NCBI RefSeq assembly: GCF_028682475.1
Contig: NZ_JANHLE010000009.1
Location: 1-64,000, forward strand
Length of the DNA stretch: 64,000 bases
From: Pseudomonas putida
GTDB taxonomy: Bacteria; Pseudomonadota; Gammaproteobacteria; Pseudomonadales; Pseudomonadaceae
Reading direction: 5' to 3'
In this document: piece after piece, positions 36,933-45,786 of the stretch
Layout: each line of letters begins with the position of its first letter
Numbering within the stretch: the first letter of the stretch is position 1
Notes under the pieces: model-generated
What the model saw: the letters and a program-made list of their open reading frames with translations, nothing else
Told to the model about the DNA's origin: nothing
Databases searched by the model: none
Program-made: the position numbers and the translations under genes

Positions 36933-37170
36933 GGTCCAGAATGATGCGAACCATACGCTGCAGCTCCGGGTCTTCGGATTCGCTGCGCTCCATGAACCAG
37001 CCGAACATGTCCTGGTCTTCGCAGCCCAGCAGGCGCCAGTACAGCTCACGATCTTCCTGACTCAAGGTCGGGTAGACGTCCTGGCTGAAAGGCACCAGCA
37101 GCACGTCCAGCTCGAGCATGCCGCGGCGGCTATGCCAAAAGAGCCGATTGAGTTCAATTTGTTCGACCAT
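36916..37170 (-). CDS. sdhE: Succinate dehydrogenase flavinylation factor SdhE
   Basis: 84 aa, promotes covalent attachment of FAD to SdhA. The family core is visible: [19 protein letters not shown] (about 9-27, the RGMLE/D motif that contacts the flavoprotein) and [16 protein letters not shown]. All-helical, with no cofactor of its own. Its 3' end overlaps the ygfX-like start, as in other gammaproteobacteria. Confidence 0.95.
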   Translation of the reverse strand: MVEQIELNRLFWHSRRGMLELDVLLVPFSQDVYPTLSQEDRELYWRLLGCEDQDMFGWFMERSESEDPELQRMVRIILDRVQPK

Positions 37171-37335
37171 GGAGCCCTCCTAAAATAGGCCGCCAGTATA
37201 CAGAGCCAGCGCCTGCGGGACACGAGACGTTGGTCCGGACATGTGAGCAAATAATGACAGAGGGGCGCGCTCAACTACCTATTTTGCCAACGGCGCTCTA
37301 TCATGGCCCTCAGTCTTACTACCCTGCGATATCCC

Positions 37336-38277
37336 ATGGCCGATTCCGCTTTTTTCTGCACCCTCTCCCACGAAGGCGTCCTCGCCGTCCGCGGCTCGGA
37401 CGCCGGCAAGTTCCTGCAAGGCCAACTGACCTGCAACCTCAACTACCTGAGCGACAGCACCAGCAGCCTCGGCGCGCGTTGCATGGTCAAGGGCCGCATG
37501 CAGTCGAGCTTTCGCATCCTGCCTGAAGGCGATGGTTTCCTCCTGGCCATGACCCGCGAGTTGCTGGAAGCGCAACTGGCCGACCTGAAGAAATACGCGG
37601 TGTTCTCCAAGGCCAAGCTGACGGATGACAGCGATGCCTGGGTCCGCTTTGGTTTGCAGGCAGGTGACGCAGCGCTGCAGGCACTGGGCCTTGAGGTACC
37701 GGGCCAGATTGACGCGCTAACGCGCCACGACGGGTTGATCGCCGTCGCCGTGTCGGCAGGTCGCATCGAACTCTGGGTGCCCGCCGAACAGGCAGAACGT
37801 GTGCAGGCGCAACTGGCCGGGACGCTGCCGGAAGCCGGGCTTAACGACTGGCTGCTCGGGCAGATCCGCGCGGGCATTGGTCAGGTCATGGCCCAGACCC
37901 GTGAGCTGTTCATCCCGCAGATGATCAACCTGCAGGCCGTGGGTGGCGTCAGCTTCAAGAAAGGCTGCTACACCGGTCAGGAAATCGTCGCCCGCATGCA
38001 GTACCTGGGCAAGCTCAAGCGCCGCCAGTACCGTGTGGCCCTGGCGAGCGAAAGCCTGCCTGAGCCGGGTACCGAGATCTTCTCGCCGACCCATAACTCT
38101 TCGGTCGGTGAAGTCGTCCTGGCAGCCCGCAGCGCCACCGGCAGCGAACTGCTGGCAGTACTGACCGCCGATGCCGTGGAAGACAACAATCTGCACCTGG
38201 GAAGCCTCGAGGGCCCGCGCCTGGAACTGCTGTCGCTGCCTTACGAACTGGACCGCGACCGCGAAATCCAGCGCTGA
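37336..38277 (+). CDS. ygfZ: tRNA-modifying / folate-binding protein YgfZ
   Basis: 313 aa. Aminomethyltransferase-like fold that binds folate and supports some iron-sulfur enzymes such as MiaB. The family motif KGCYTGQE is present (about residues 213-220), followed by MQYLGKLKRRQYR. The start at ATG 37336 (MADSAFF) matches homologues; an in-frame ATG at 37303 would add 11 residues. Divergent from sdhE, 165 bases apart. Confidence 0.92.
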   Translation: MADSAFFCTLSHEGVLAVRGSDAGKFLQGQLTCNLNYLSDSTSSLGARCMVKGRMQSSFRILPEGDGFLLAMTRELLEAQLADLKKYAVFSKAKLTDDSDAWVRFGLQAGDAALQALGLEVPGQIDALTRHDGLIAVAVSAGRIELWVPAEQAERVQAQLAGTLPEAGLNDWLLGQIRAGIGQVMAQTRELFIPQMINLQAVGGVSFKKGCYTGQEIVARMQYLGKLKRRQYRVALASESLPEPGTEIFSPTHNSSVGEVVLAARSATGSELLAVLTADAVEDNNLHLGSLEGPRLELLSLPYELDRDREIQR

Positions 38278-38338
38278 GCCAGCCCTGCCCCGGCGCATCG
38301 GACGCCGGGGCCCTATTGAATTGCTGTAGAGAACCGCG

Positions 38339-39148
38339 ATGAACAAGCTGGCCGAGATGGTCCAGGCCCAGTTACTGGCCGCCATCAAAAACGATGACCT
38401 GGTGCTGCCGACCTTGCCGGAGGTTGCCTTGAGCATCCGCGAGGCCGCGGAAGACACCGAGATCAGCGTCAGCGCCCTGAGCAAGGTCATCGGCCGTGAC
38501 GCCGCCCTGTCGGCACGCCTGATCAAGGTGGTGAACAGCCCGCTGCTGCGTGCCACGGTCGAGGTCACCGACCTGCAGACCGCGATCACCCGCCTTGGCA
38601 TCAACTACAGCTGCAACCTGGCCGTCGGCCTGGTGATCGAGCAGATCTTCCACGCCCGCTCCGAGGTGGTGGAAAAGAAAATGCGTGAAATCTGGGCAAC
38701 CAGCCTGGAAGTCGCCGGCATCAGCTATGAATTGTGCTTGCGCTACACCCAGCTCAAGCCGGACCAGGCTGCCCTCGCCGGCCTGGTTCACCAGATTGGC
38801 GTGTTGCCGATCCTGATCTATGCCGAAGAGCACAACGAGCTGCTCTCCGACCCGGTGTGCCTGAACTATGTGATCGACCAGATCCATCCGGTACTGGGTG
38901 ACAAGATCCTCACCAGCTGGGAGTTTCCCGAGCAACTGGTCAGGCTGCCTGGACAGGTCCTGGACCTGGACCGCGGCAGCGACCGGGTCGACTACGTCGA
39001 TATCGTCCAGATCGCTCGGGCCCTGAGCCCGGCCATCGGCAAGTCGCGGCCACTGGCGGCGCTACCCGCCTACCGCCACCTCGGGCTGCCGACCGGCACC
39101 GAACTGGTGGCCAGCGATCTGCTCTATGCCCGCTCGATGTTTCGTTAA
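38339..39148 (+). CDS. HDOD-domain signalling protein
   Basis: 269 aa, consisting essentially of one HDOD domain (about 20-220). Typical parts are LPTLPEVALSIREAAEDTEI, DAALSARLIKVVNSPLLR and LQTAITRLGIN. HDOD proteins are helical, HD-GYP-related but without the metal-binding HD residues, and act as signalling scaffolds. Partner unknown. Follows ygfZ by 61 bases; its stop shares four bases with the convergent tctE stop. Confidence 0.88.
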   Translation: MNKLAEMVQAQLLAAIKNDDLVLPTLPEVALSIREAAEDTEISVSALSKVIGRDAALSARLIKVVNSPLLRATVEVTDLQTAITRLGINYSCNLAVGLVIEQIFHARSEVVEKKMREIWATSLEVAGISYELCLRYTQLKPDQAALAGLVHQIGVLPILIYAEEHNELLSDPVCLNYVIDQIHPVLGDKILTSWEFPEQLVRLPGQVLDLDRGSDRVDYVDIVQIARALSPAIGKSRPLAALPAYRHLGLPTGTELVASDLLYARSMFR

Positions 39149-40524
39149 TCGACGGTAAAACTGACCCGCACTTTCAAGCCGCCACGCTCGCCGTCGTGAA
39201 GACTGATCTGCGCCAGGTGCGCGCGGCAGATCTCGCCGACGATCGCCAGGCCCAGGCCGGTGCCTTGAGCGCTGCGTCGATAAAAGCGCTCGAACACCCG
39301 TTCACGTTCGTTTTCAGGAATCCCCGGGCCATCGTCTTCGACTTCCAGCACCCCTGGCGCATAGACCCGCAAGATCACGTTGCCGCCTTGGGGCGTATGG
39401 GCCAAGGCGTTATCCACCAGATTACTGAGCAGCTCATTGAGCAAGGTCGGCTCGCCACGTACATGTACAGGCACTTCGGCCTCCAGCGCCAATGCCACAC
39501 CGCGGGCATAGGCCAGCGGCGCCATGGCCATGCCCAGTTCGCGCGCCAATTGACTGAGGTCGAGCGACTGTGCGCCGCCTTCGGCAATCGCTCGTGCACC
39601 GTTTTCCACCCGCGCCAGCGATAGCAACTGGTTGGCCAGGTGAGTCAGCCGGTCGGTGCCCTGGGCCGCAGACTCCAGGGTGTCGCGCCAGACCTGCGGT
39701 TCATTCGAACGCAAGCCCAGTTCGACCCTGGCCTTGAGCGCCGCCAGCGGCGTGCGCAGCTCATGGGCGGCCTCGGCGATGAACTGCGCCTGACGCTCGA
39801 ACTGGCCACGCAGACGCTCGGTGAAATGGTTCAAGGCACGCACCAGCGGGGTCAACTCACGCTGCACCTCGACCAGCGGCAAGGCCCGCAGGTCGTCGGG
39901 CTGACGTTCTTCCACGGCAGTGCGCAAGCGCTCCAGCGGCCGCAAGGCAGCACTCACCGCAAACCACACCAACATCAGCGCGCCGAGCGCCAGCATGCCC
40001 AGACGCAACAGGGTATCGGCCATCAGGCTGCGGGCCATGCGCACTCGCGCCTCTTCGGTTTCGGCCACGCGGATCTCGGCCATGCCGTTCATGTTCGGTT
40101 CGGTGACGGCCTTGAGCAAGCTGACCACACGCACATCCTGCCCCAGGTAACGCGCATTGTAGAAGCGCGCCAACGCCGGGTAATCATCGGTGCGCGGCGT
40201 GCCCGGCGGTGGCGCGGGCAGGTTTTCGTAGCCGGAGATCAGGCGCTGATGAATGTCATTGACCTGGTAGTAGATGCGTCCGGCGCTGTCGTAGGCAAAG
40301 GTATCCAGCGCCACATAGGGCACGTCGGCGCTGAGGGTGCCGTCACGCTGGGACAAGCCTGCGGCAATGGTTCGTGCCGAAGCCAGCAGGGTGCGATCGT
40401 AGGCAGTGTCGGCCGCTTCGCGACCATTCCAGTAGGCACTCAGGCCGCTGGCCAGCATCAGCACCACCAGCAGCAAGGCCAGGTTCCACAGCAGCCGCCC
40501 GCGCAGGCTGACGCTGTCACGCAT
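39145..40524 (-). CDS. tctE: Sensor histidine kinase TctE
   Basis: 459 aa membrane sensor of the TctDE two-component system for tricarboxylates. First membrane segment about 10-28 (LLWNLALLLVVLMLASGL), a periplasmic domain with RIYYQVNDIHQRLISGYEN, second membrane segment about 165-185, HAMP, then AAHELRTPLAALKARVELG with the phosphorylated His (about 250). The ATPase domain has NLVDNALAHTP and GTGLGLAIV. Start at ATG 40524, overlapping tctD by 8 bases; the frame open further upstream shadows tctD. Confidence 0.9.
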   Translation of the reverse strand: MRDSVSLRGRLLWNLALLLVVLMLASGLSAYWNGREAADTAYDRTLLASARTIAAGLSQRDGTLSADVPYVALDTFAYDSAGRIYYQVNDIHQRLISGYENLPAPPPGTPRTDDYPALARFYNARYLGQDVRVVSLLKAVTEPNMNGMAEIRVAETEEARVRMARSLMADTLLRLGMLALGALMLVWFAVSAALRPLERLRTAVEERQPDDLRALPLVEVQRELTPLVRALNHFTERLRGQFERQAQFIAEAAHELRTPLAALKARVELGLRSNEPQVWRDTLESAAQGTDRLTHLANQLLSLARVENGARAIAEGGAQSLDLSQLARELGMAMAPLAYARGVALALEAEVPVHVRGEPTLLNELLSNLVDNALAHTPQGGNVILRVYAPGVLEVEDDGPGIPENERERVFERFYRRSAQGTGLGLAIVGEICRAHLAQISLHDGERGGLKVRVSFTVD

Positions 40525-41188
40525 CGCGATGCTCGAGCAGGTAGCCGAGCCCCCGGAAGGTGACGATGGCCACGGCATGGCCATCGAGCTTCTTGCGCAG
40601 GCGATGGATATAGATCTCGATGGCATCGGCGCTGGCCTCTTCATCGAGGCCGAAGACCTGAGCGGCCAGTTGCTCCTTGCTCATCACCCGCCCCGGGCGA
40701 GCAATCAGGGCTTCAAGCACAGCCTGTTCGCGCGAGGTCAACGTCAGCAGTTCGTCCCCGAGGGTGAAACGCCGGGTATCGAGGTCGTACACCAGCGGGC
40801 CGCAGCGCTGCTGACGCTCGCCACCGAGCACGCTGCGGCGCAACAGGGCTTTGACCCGCGCCTCAAGCTCGGTCAGTTCGAACGGCTTGGCCAGGTAGTC
40901 ATCGGCCCCCAGGTTCAGGCCGTGAACCCGGTCTTTGACGTCACTGCGGGCAGTCAGCATCAGCACCGGCACGGTTTTGCCACGGGCGCGCAGGCGCGCC
41001 AGGACTTCGAAGCCGTCCATGCGCGGCAGGCCGACATCGAGCACCGCCACGGCATATTCCTCACTGGCCAGGGCCAGGTCGGCGGCCACGCCATCGTGCA
41101 GCACATCCACGGTCAGGCCGGTACTTTTCAGGGCCTGGGCCACGCTTTCAGCCAGCTGCAGATGGTCTTCGACGAGCAGTACACGCAT
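40517..41188 (-). CDS. tctD: Response regulator TctD
   Basis: 223 aa OmpR-class activator. The receiver domain has VEDH (6-9), phospho-acceptor Asp51 in AVAVLDVGLPRMDG, and Lys in ADDYLAKPFEL. Winged-helix C-terminus with SADAIEIYIHRLRKKLD. ATG 41188 starts the canonical MRVLLVEDH. Divergent from the porin-tctCBA operon, which it is expected to activate with citrate-type substrates. A direct repeat resembling an OmpR-class site lies between. Confidence 0.92.
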   Translation of the reverse strand: MRVLLVEDHLQLAESVAQALKSTGLTVDVLHDGVAADLALASEEYAVAVLDVGLPRMDGFEVLARLRARGKTVPVLMLTARSDVKDRVHGLNLGADDYLAKPFELTELEARVKALLRRSVLGGERQQRCGPLVYDLDTRRFTLGDELLTLTSREQAVLEALIARPGRVMSKEQLAAQVFGLDEEASADAIEIYIHRLRKKLDGHAVAIVTFRGLGYLLEHRDA

Positions 41189-41278
41189 CGTTCTCTCCCC
41201 GGTTGCGTCGCGGTCAATGGCGCGGAGTGTACAGCCGACAGCGCACCTGTGAAGCCTTCGCAACAACGAAAAACAGTT

Positions 41279-41297
41279 GAAAGGTTAGCGAAAGGTT
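41279..41297. promoter_or_regulatory. Direct repeat, candidate TctD site
   Basis: GAAAGGTT occurs at 41279-41286 and again at 41290-41297, with an 11-base period, the spacing used by OmpR-class dimers. A TAGCAT (-10-like) follows at 41305. This position is suited to activation of the porin-tctCBA promoter. Confidence 0.5.
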
Positions 41298-41391
41298 CAG
41301 CCCCTAGCATCCCCTCACGGCTCACTCTGCTTGCCGTATAACCGAACATTGACGTTCGAATTAATAAGAACAAAAACGGAGTCACTTGACG

Positions 41392-42681
41392 ATGCTGTCC
41401 ATGCAGCCACAGGCGCACGCGCCTATCCGCCGTTTACCCTCCCGCCAGACCGCAGTTGCCAGCGCCCTCGCCCTTGCCGGCGTCACACCGCTGAGCCAGG
41501 CCGCCTTCTTCGATGACAGCAAGGCGACCTTCGAAACCCGCAACATGTACTTCAACCGCGACTTTCGCGACGGCACCAGCGCCCAGCAGTCCAAGCGTGA
41601 CGAGTGGGCCCAGGGTTTCATGCTCAACTTCGAGTCCGGTTACACCGACGGTACCGTAGGTTTCGGCCTCGATGCCCTGGGGATGCTCGGTATCAAGCTC
41701 GACTCCAGCCCTGATCGTACCGGCAGCGGCCTGCTGCCTACCCACGATAACGGCCGCGCCGCCGACGAGTACTCCAAGCTCGGCCTGACCGGCAAGGTAA
41801 AGATCTCGGCCACCGAACTGAAAGTCGGCACGCTGATGCCGGAACTGCCGACCCTGCAGCCCAACGACGGTCGCATCCTGCCGCAGACCTTCGAAGGCGG
41901 CCTGCTGACGTCCGGCGAAATCAAGAACCTGACGTTCACCGGCGGACGCCTGGAAAAAGCCAAGGACCGCGACAGTACCGACAACCAGGACATCGCTCTC
42001 AACAACAAGAACAGCCGCTTTCTCGGCACCGTGGCCGGCAACCATTTCGACATGGCTGGCCTGGACTACAAGTTCACCGACAGGATCACCGGCAGCTACC
42101 ACTGGGCGCAGCTCGATGATGTCTATCGCCAGCACTTTGTCGGCATGCTCGCCACCCAGCCCTGGGGCCCGGGCACCTTCGGCGCCGACCTGCGCATGGC
42201 GTTCAGCGATGACCAGGGCCAGGCCCGTGGCGGCAACATCGACAACACTGCCCTCAACGGCATGCTCAGCTACAGCCTCATCGGTCACAAATTCAGCGCC
42301 GGTTACCAGCACCTGTCGGGCGACACCGCGTTCCCTTACGTCGACGGTGCCGACCCGTACCTGGTCAACTTCGTGCAGATCAACGACTTCGCCGGCGCCG
42401 ACGAGCGCTCCTGGCAGGCTCGCTACGACTATGACTTCGCCAAGCTGGGGGTTCCCGGCCTGACCTTCATGACCCGCTACATCAGCGGCGATAATGTCAG
42501 CCTCGCCGATGGCGGTGAAGGCAAGGAGTGGGAGCGCAATACCGAGTTCAAATATGTGGTGCAAAGTGGCGCCCTGAAAAACGTCGCCGTGCGCCTGCGT
42601 AACGCCACCTTCCGTTCGAACTTTGCCCGCGATGCGGACGAGGTGCGGCTGCTGGTGAGTTACAGCCTTGCATTGTGGTAA
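41392..42681 (+). CDS. OprD-family porin, OpdH-like (tricarboxylate)
   Basis: 429 aa outer-membrane channel. Long signal peptide (about 1-38, ALALAGVTPLSQA). OprD hallmarks: RNMYFNRDFRDG, FMLNFESGYTDGTVGFGLDA (20 residues) and ERSWQARYDYDFAKLGVPGL, ending DEVRLLVSYSLALW. Start at ATG 41392, since GGAG lies about 10 bases upstream; an upstream TTG is closer. The position between tctDE and tctCBA suggests citrate or aconitate uptake, as for OpdH of P. aeruginosa. The substrate is inferred from context. Confidence 0.88.
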   Translation: MLSMQPQAHAPIRRLPSRQTAVASALALAGVTPLSQAAFFDDSKATFETRNMYFNRDFRDGTSAQQSKRDEWAQGFMLNFESGYTDGTVGFGLDALGMLGIKLDSSPDRTGSGLLPTHDNGRAADEYSKLGLTGKVKISATELKVGTLMPELPTLQPNDGRILPQTFEGGLLTSGEIKNLTFTGGRLEKAKDRDSTDNQDIALNNKNSRFLGTVAGNHFDMAGLDYKFTDRITGSYHWAQLDDVYRQHFVGMLATQPWGPGTFGADLRMAFSDDQGQARGGNIDNTALNGMLSYSLIGHKFSAGYQHLSGDTAFPYVDGADPYLVNFVQINDFAGADERSWQARYDYDFAKLGVPGLTFMTRYISGDNVSLADGGEGKEWERNTEFKYVVQSGALKNVAVRLRNATFRSNFARDADEVRLLVSYSLALW

Positions 42682-42715
42682 TCCCCGATAACAATAATGC
42701 TCACGGAGATAGACG

Positions 42716-43696
42716 ATGACCTTTTCACTGCGCCGCATTGCCCTCGCCACGGCCTGCCTGATGTTTGCCGGCCACGCCCTGGCGGGCGAACCCAAACGTC
42801 CTGAATGCATCGCCCCCGCCTCCCCCGGCGGTGGTTTCGACCTGACCTGCAAACTGGTGCAAAGCGCCTTGGTCAACGAGAAGATCCTCACCAAACCCAT
42901 GCGCGTGACCTATATGCCTGGCGGCGTCGGCGCGGTCGCCTACAACGCCGTGGTTGCCCAGCGCCCGGCCGATGCCGGGACCCTGGTGGCCTGGTCCAGC
43001 GGTTCGCTGCTCAACCTCGCCCAGGGCAAGTTCGGCCGCTTCGACGAGAACGCGGTGCGCTGGCTGGCAGCGGTTGGCACCAGCTATGGCGCCATCGCAG
43101 TGAAAAACGACTCGCCCTACAAGACCCTCGACGATCTGGTAGCGGCGCTCAAGAAAGACCCGAGCAAAGTGGTCATCGGCTCCGGCGGCACCGTCGGCAG
43201 CCAGGACTGGATGCAGACTGCACTGATCGCCAAAGCCGCCGGTATCGACCCGCGCGACCTGCGCTATGTCGCGCTTGAAGGCGGTGGTGAAATCGCCACA
43301 GCGCTGCTCGGTGGGCATATCCAGGTGGGCAGTACCGACATTTCCGACTCCATGCCGCACATCCAGAGCGGTGACATGCGCCTGCTGGCGGTGTTTGCCG
43401 AAAAGCGTCTGGACGAGCCGAAAATGAAGGATATTCCGACCGCCAAGGAGCAGGGTTACGACATCGTCTGGCCAGTGGTGCGCGGCTTCTACCTGGGGCC
43501 GAAAGTCACCGATGAAGAGTACGACTGGTGGAAAACCTCGTTCGACAAGATGCTGGCCTCGGATGACTTCGCCAGGCTGCGTGACCAGCGCGAACTGTTT
43601 CCCTTCGCCATGACCGGCGCCGAACTGGACACCTACGTGAAGAAACAGGTGGCGGACTACAAGACCCTGGCCAAGGAATTCGGGCTGATTCAGTAA
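42716..43696 (+). CDS. tctC: Tricarboxylate-binding periplasmic protein TctC
   Basis: 326 aa solute receptor of a tripartite tricarboxylate transporter. Signal peptide about 1-23 (MFAGHALA). The Bug-type fold shows CIAPASPGGGFDLTCKL (about 30-46), the ligand-loop motif found in citrate-binding members. Starts 34 bases after the porin. A REP palindrome separates it from tctB. Confidence 0.92.
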   Translation: MTFSLRRIALATACLMFAGHALAGEPKRPECIAPASPGGGFDLTCKLVQSALVNEKILTKPMRVTYMPGGVGAVAYNAVVAQRPADAGTLVAWSSGSLLNLAQGKFGRFDENAVRWLAAVGTSYGAIAVKNDSPYKTLDDLVAALKKDPSKVVIGSGGTVGSQDWMQTALIAKAAGIDPRDLRYVALEGGGEIATALLGGHIQVGSTDISDSMPHIQSGDMRLLAVFAEKRLDEPKMKDIPTAKEQGYDIVWPVVRGFYLGPKVTDEEYDWWKTSFDKMLASDDFARLRDQRELFPFAMTGAELDTYVKKQVADYKTLAKEFGLIQ

Positions 43697-43720
43697 GCCT
43701 CTTCCCTTTCGAACAGCATC

Positions 43721-43795
43721 GCGGGGCAAGTCGAATCGTCGCACCGCCGCTCCTACCTACACAGCGTCGCCCTGTGGGAGCGGGCTTGCCCCGCG
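43721..43795. repeat. REP palindrome with split left arm, inside the tct operon
   Basis: Right arm GTGGGAGCGGGCTTGCCCCG (43774-43793, plus CG). The left arm begins GCGGGGCAAG (43721) but is interrupted by about 16 bases (TCGAATCGTCGCACCG) before CCGCTCC. It lies between tctC and tctB, 24 bases after the tctC stop. Such elements can stabilise the upstream message and raise the amount of the binding protein relative to the membrane subunits. Confidence 0.85.
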
Positions 43796-43811
43796 AAAAG
43801 AGGATTCCTCA

Positions 43812-44270
43812 ATGATCCTGCAACGCGTTTTTGCCTTGTTGCTGCTGGCGGTCTGCGCCGCTCTGGCAGTAATGGCCTGGCCCTATCAGGCGGCGTTTTC
43901 CTACGAGCCTGTCGGCCCTCGTGCCTTTCCGTTATTGATTATCGGCCTGATGGGCTGCGGTCTGTTGTACCTGGCATTTCGTCCCACCCCGATCGTGCGC
44001 AAGGACGATGAGCCTGAACTGGACCGCGAATCCCTGAACAAGATCGGCATCTGTGTGGCCTTGCTTCTGCTCTTTGCCAGCACTTTCGAATCCCTGGGTT
44101 TTGTACTGAGCAGCATTCTCGTCGGTGTACCCATGGCACGTCTGTACGACGGGCGCTGGCTGCCCAGCGTCGTCATCATCACGCTGATGAGCATCGCACT
44201 GTATTGGCTGTTTGACCGTGTAATGGATGTTCCACTGCCCCTGGGCCTGCTCGACGTACTGGAGAACTGA
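43812..44270 (+). CDS. tctB: Tripartite tricarboxylate transporter small membrane subunit TctB
   Basis: 152 aa with four predicted membrane helices: about 5-22, 38-57 (FPLLIIGLMGCGLLYLAF), 80-97 and 118-138 (VVIITLMSIALYWLF). Typical TctB features are the short polar loop after helix 2 and the Asp/Pro-containing end. Co-directional with tctC and almost touching tctA (1 base apart). Confidence 0.9.
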   Translation: MILQRVFALLLLAVCAALAVMAWPYQAAFSYEPVGPRAFPLLIIGLMGCGLLYLAFRPTPIVRKDDEPELDRESLNKIGICVALLLLFASTFESLGFVLSSILVGVPMARLYDGRWLPSVVIITLMSIALYWLFDRVMDVPLPLGLLDVLEN

Positions 44271-44271
44271 C

Positions 44272-45786
44272 ATGGATACGCTTGGTTATCTCGGCCAGGG
44301 CTTCGGCGTTGCCCTGAGCCCTTACAACCTGGTCACTGCTCTGTGCGGCAGCCTGATCGGTACTGTCGTTGGCCTGCTGCCGGGCCTGGGCCCGATCAAC
44401 GGGGTAGCGCTGCTGATCCCGATTGCTTTCGCCCTCGGCCTGCCTCCGGAGTCGGCGCTGATCCTGCTGGCTGCGGTGTACCTGGGTTGCGAATACGGTG
44501 GGCGCATCAGCTCGATCCTGCTGAACATTCCCGGCGAAGCCGCGACGGTGATGACCACCCTCGACGGTTACCCGATGGCCCGCAAAGGCCTTGCCGGTGT
44601 CGCCCTGTCGTTGTCGGCGTGGAGCTCGTTCATCGGCGCCTTCATCGCCACCTGCGGCATGGTCCTGTTCGCGCCCTTGCTGGCCAAGTGGGCCATTGCC
44701 TTTGGCCCGGCGGAATACTTTGTGCTGATGGTCTTTGCCATTGTCTGCCTGGGCGGCATGGCAGGCGACAAACCACTGAAAACCTTTATCGCGGCACTGA
44801 TTGGCCTGTTTCTGTCCTGTGTCGGTATCGACGCCAACAGCGGCGTATACCGTTTTACCGGCGACAGCGTGAACCTGGCCGACGGCATTCAGTTCGTGGT
44901 GCTGGTGCTGGGCCTGTTCTCGATCAGCGAGATTCTGCTGCTTCTGGAAAAAACCCACCATGGCCATCAAGCGGTCAAGGCCACCGGGCGCATGCTCTTC
45001 AACCTCAAGGAAGCGGCCTCGGTATTCTGGGTGAACATGCGCTGTGGCGTGCTGGGTTTCATCATGGGGGTGTTACCCGGTGCGGGGGCAACCCTGGCCA
45101 GCGCGGTTGCCTACATGACGGAAAAACGCGTGGCGGGTGCCAGTGGTAAATTCGGCCAGGGCGACAAGCGTGGCCTGGCGGCGCCGGAAACCGCCATCGG
45201 TGCTGCCTGCTGCGGTGCTCTGGTACCGATGCTGACCCTGGGTGTGCCCGGTTCGGGTACCACCGCGGTGATGATCGGCGCCTTGACCCTGTACAACATC
45301 ACCCCCGGCCCACTGCTGTTCCAGCAGCAGCCAGACATTGTCTGGGGCTTGATTGCGTCGTTGTTCATTGCCAACGTCATGCTGCTCATTCTGAACGTGC
45401 CAATGGTGCGTCTGTTCACCCGCATCCTTGCCGTGCCGAACTGGGCACTGGTGCCGGTGATTGCAATCATTACCGCCATTGGCGTGTATGCCGTGCACGC
45501 GACGACCTTCGACCTGTTCCTGATGATCGGTATCGGCATCTTCGGTTACATCCTACGCAAGCTCGATTTCCCCCTGTCGCCGTTGTTGCTCGGCTTTATT
45601 CTTGGCGGCCTGATGGAACAGAACCTGCGCCGCGCCCTGTCGATCTCCAACGGCGGCCTGGATATTCTCTGGTCGAGCCCGATCAGCATGACGGTCTGGA
45701 CGCTGACCGCGGTGATGCTGGCCTTCCCACTGCTGCGTATCTGGCGCAAGCGCAGCCTCCAGCGCCGTGCCCTGGCCGATGTCTGA
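44272..45786 (+). CDS. tctA: Tripartite tricarboxylate transporter large membrane subunit TctA
   Basis: 504 aa transporter with about 11-12 membrane helices. Conserved TctA motifs: GTVVGLLPGLGPINGVALLI (20 residues, about 25-44), YGGRISSILLNIPGEAATV, MGVLPGAGATLASAVAYM and TLGVPGSGTTAVMIGALTLY. ATG 44272 follows the tctB stop by 1 base. Its end overlaps the next gene by 8 bases. Confidence 0.95.
   Translation: MDTLGYLGQGFGVALSPYNLVTALCGSLIGTVVGLLPGLGPINGVALLIPIAFALGLPPESALILLAAVYLGCEYGGRISSILLNIPGEAATVMTTLDGYPMARKGLAGVALSLSAWSSFIGAFIATCGMVLFAPLLAKWAIAFGPAEYFVLMVFAIVCLGGMAGDKPLKTFIAALIGLFLSCVGIDANSGVYRFTGDSVNLADGIQFVVLVLGLFSISEILLLLEKTHHGHQAVKATGRMLFNLKEAASVFWVNMRCGVLGFIMGVLPGAGATLASAVAYMTEKRVAGASGKFGQGDKRGLAAPETAIGAACCGALVPMLTLGVPGSGTTAVMIGALTLYNITPGPLLFQQQPDIVWGLIASLFIANVMLLILNVPMVRLFTRILAVPNWALVPVIAIITAIGVYAVHATTFDLFLMIGIGIFGYILRKLDFPLSPLLLGFILGGLMEQNLRRALSISNGGLDILWSSPISMTVWTLTAVMLAFPLLRIWRKRSLQRRALADV

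Noticed and set aside
36933..37049. Upstream extension of the ygfX-like frame by 39 codons
   Set aside because: It lies wholly within sdhE in another frame; the GTG at 36932 fits the family length and membrane topology.
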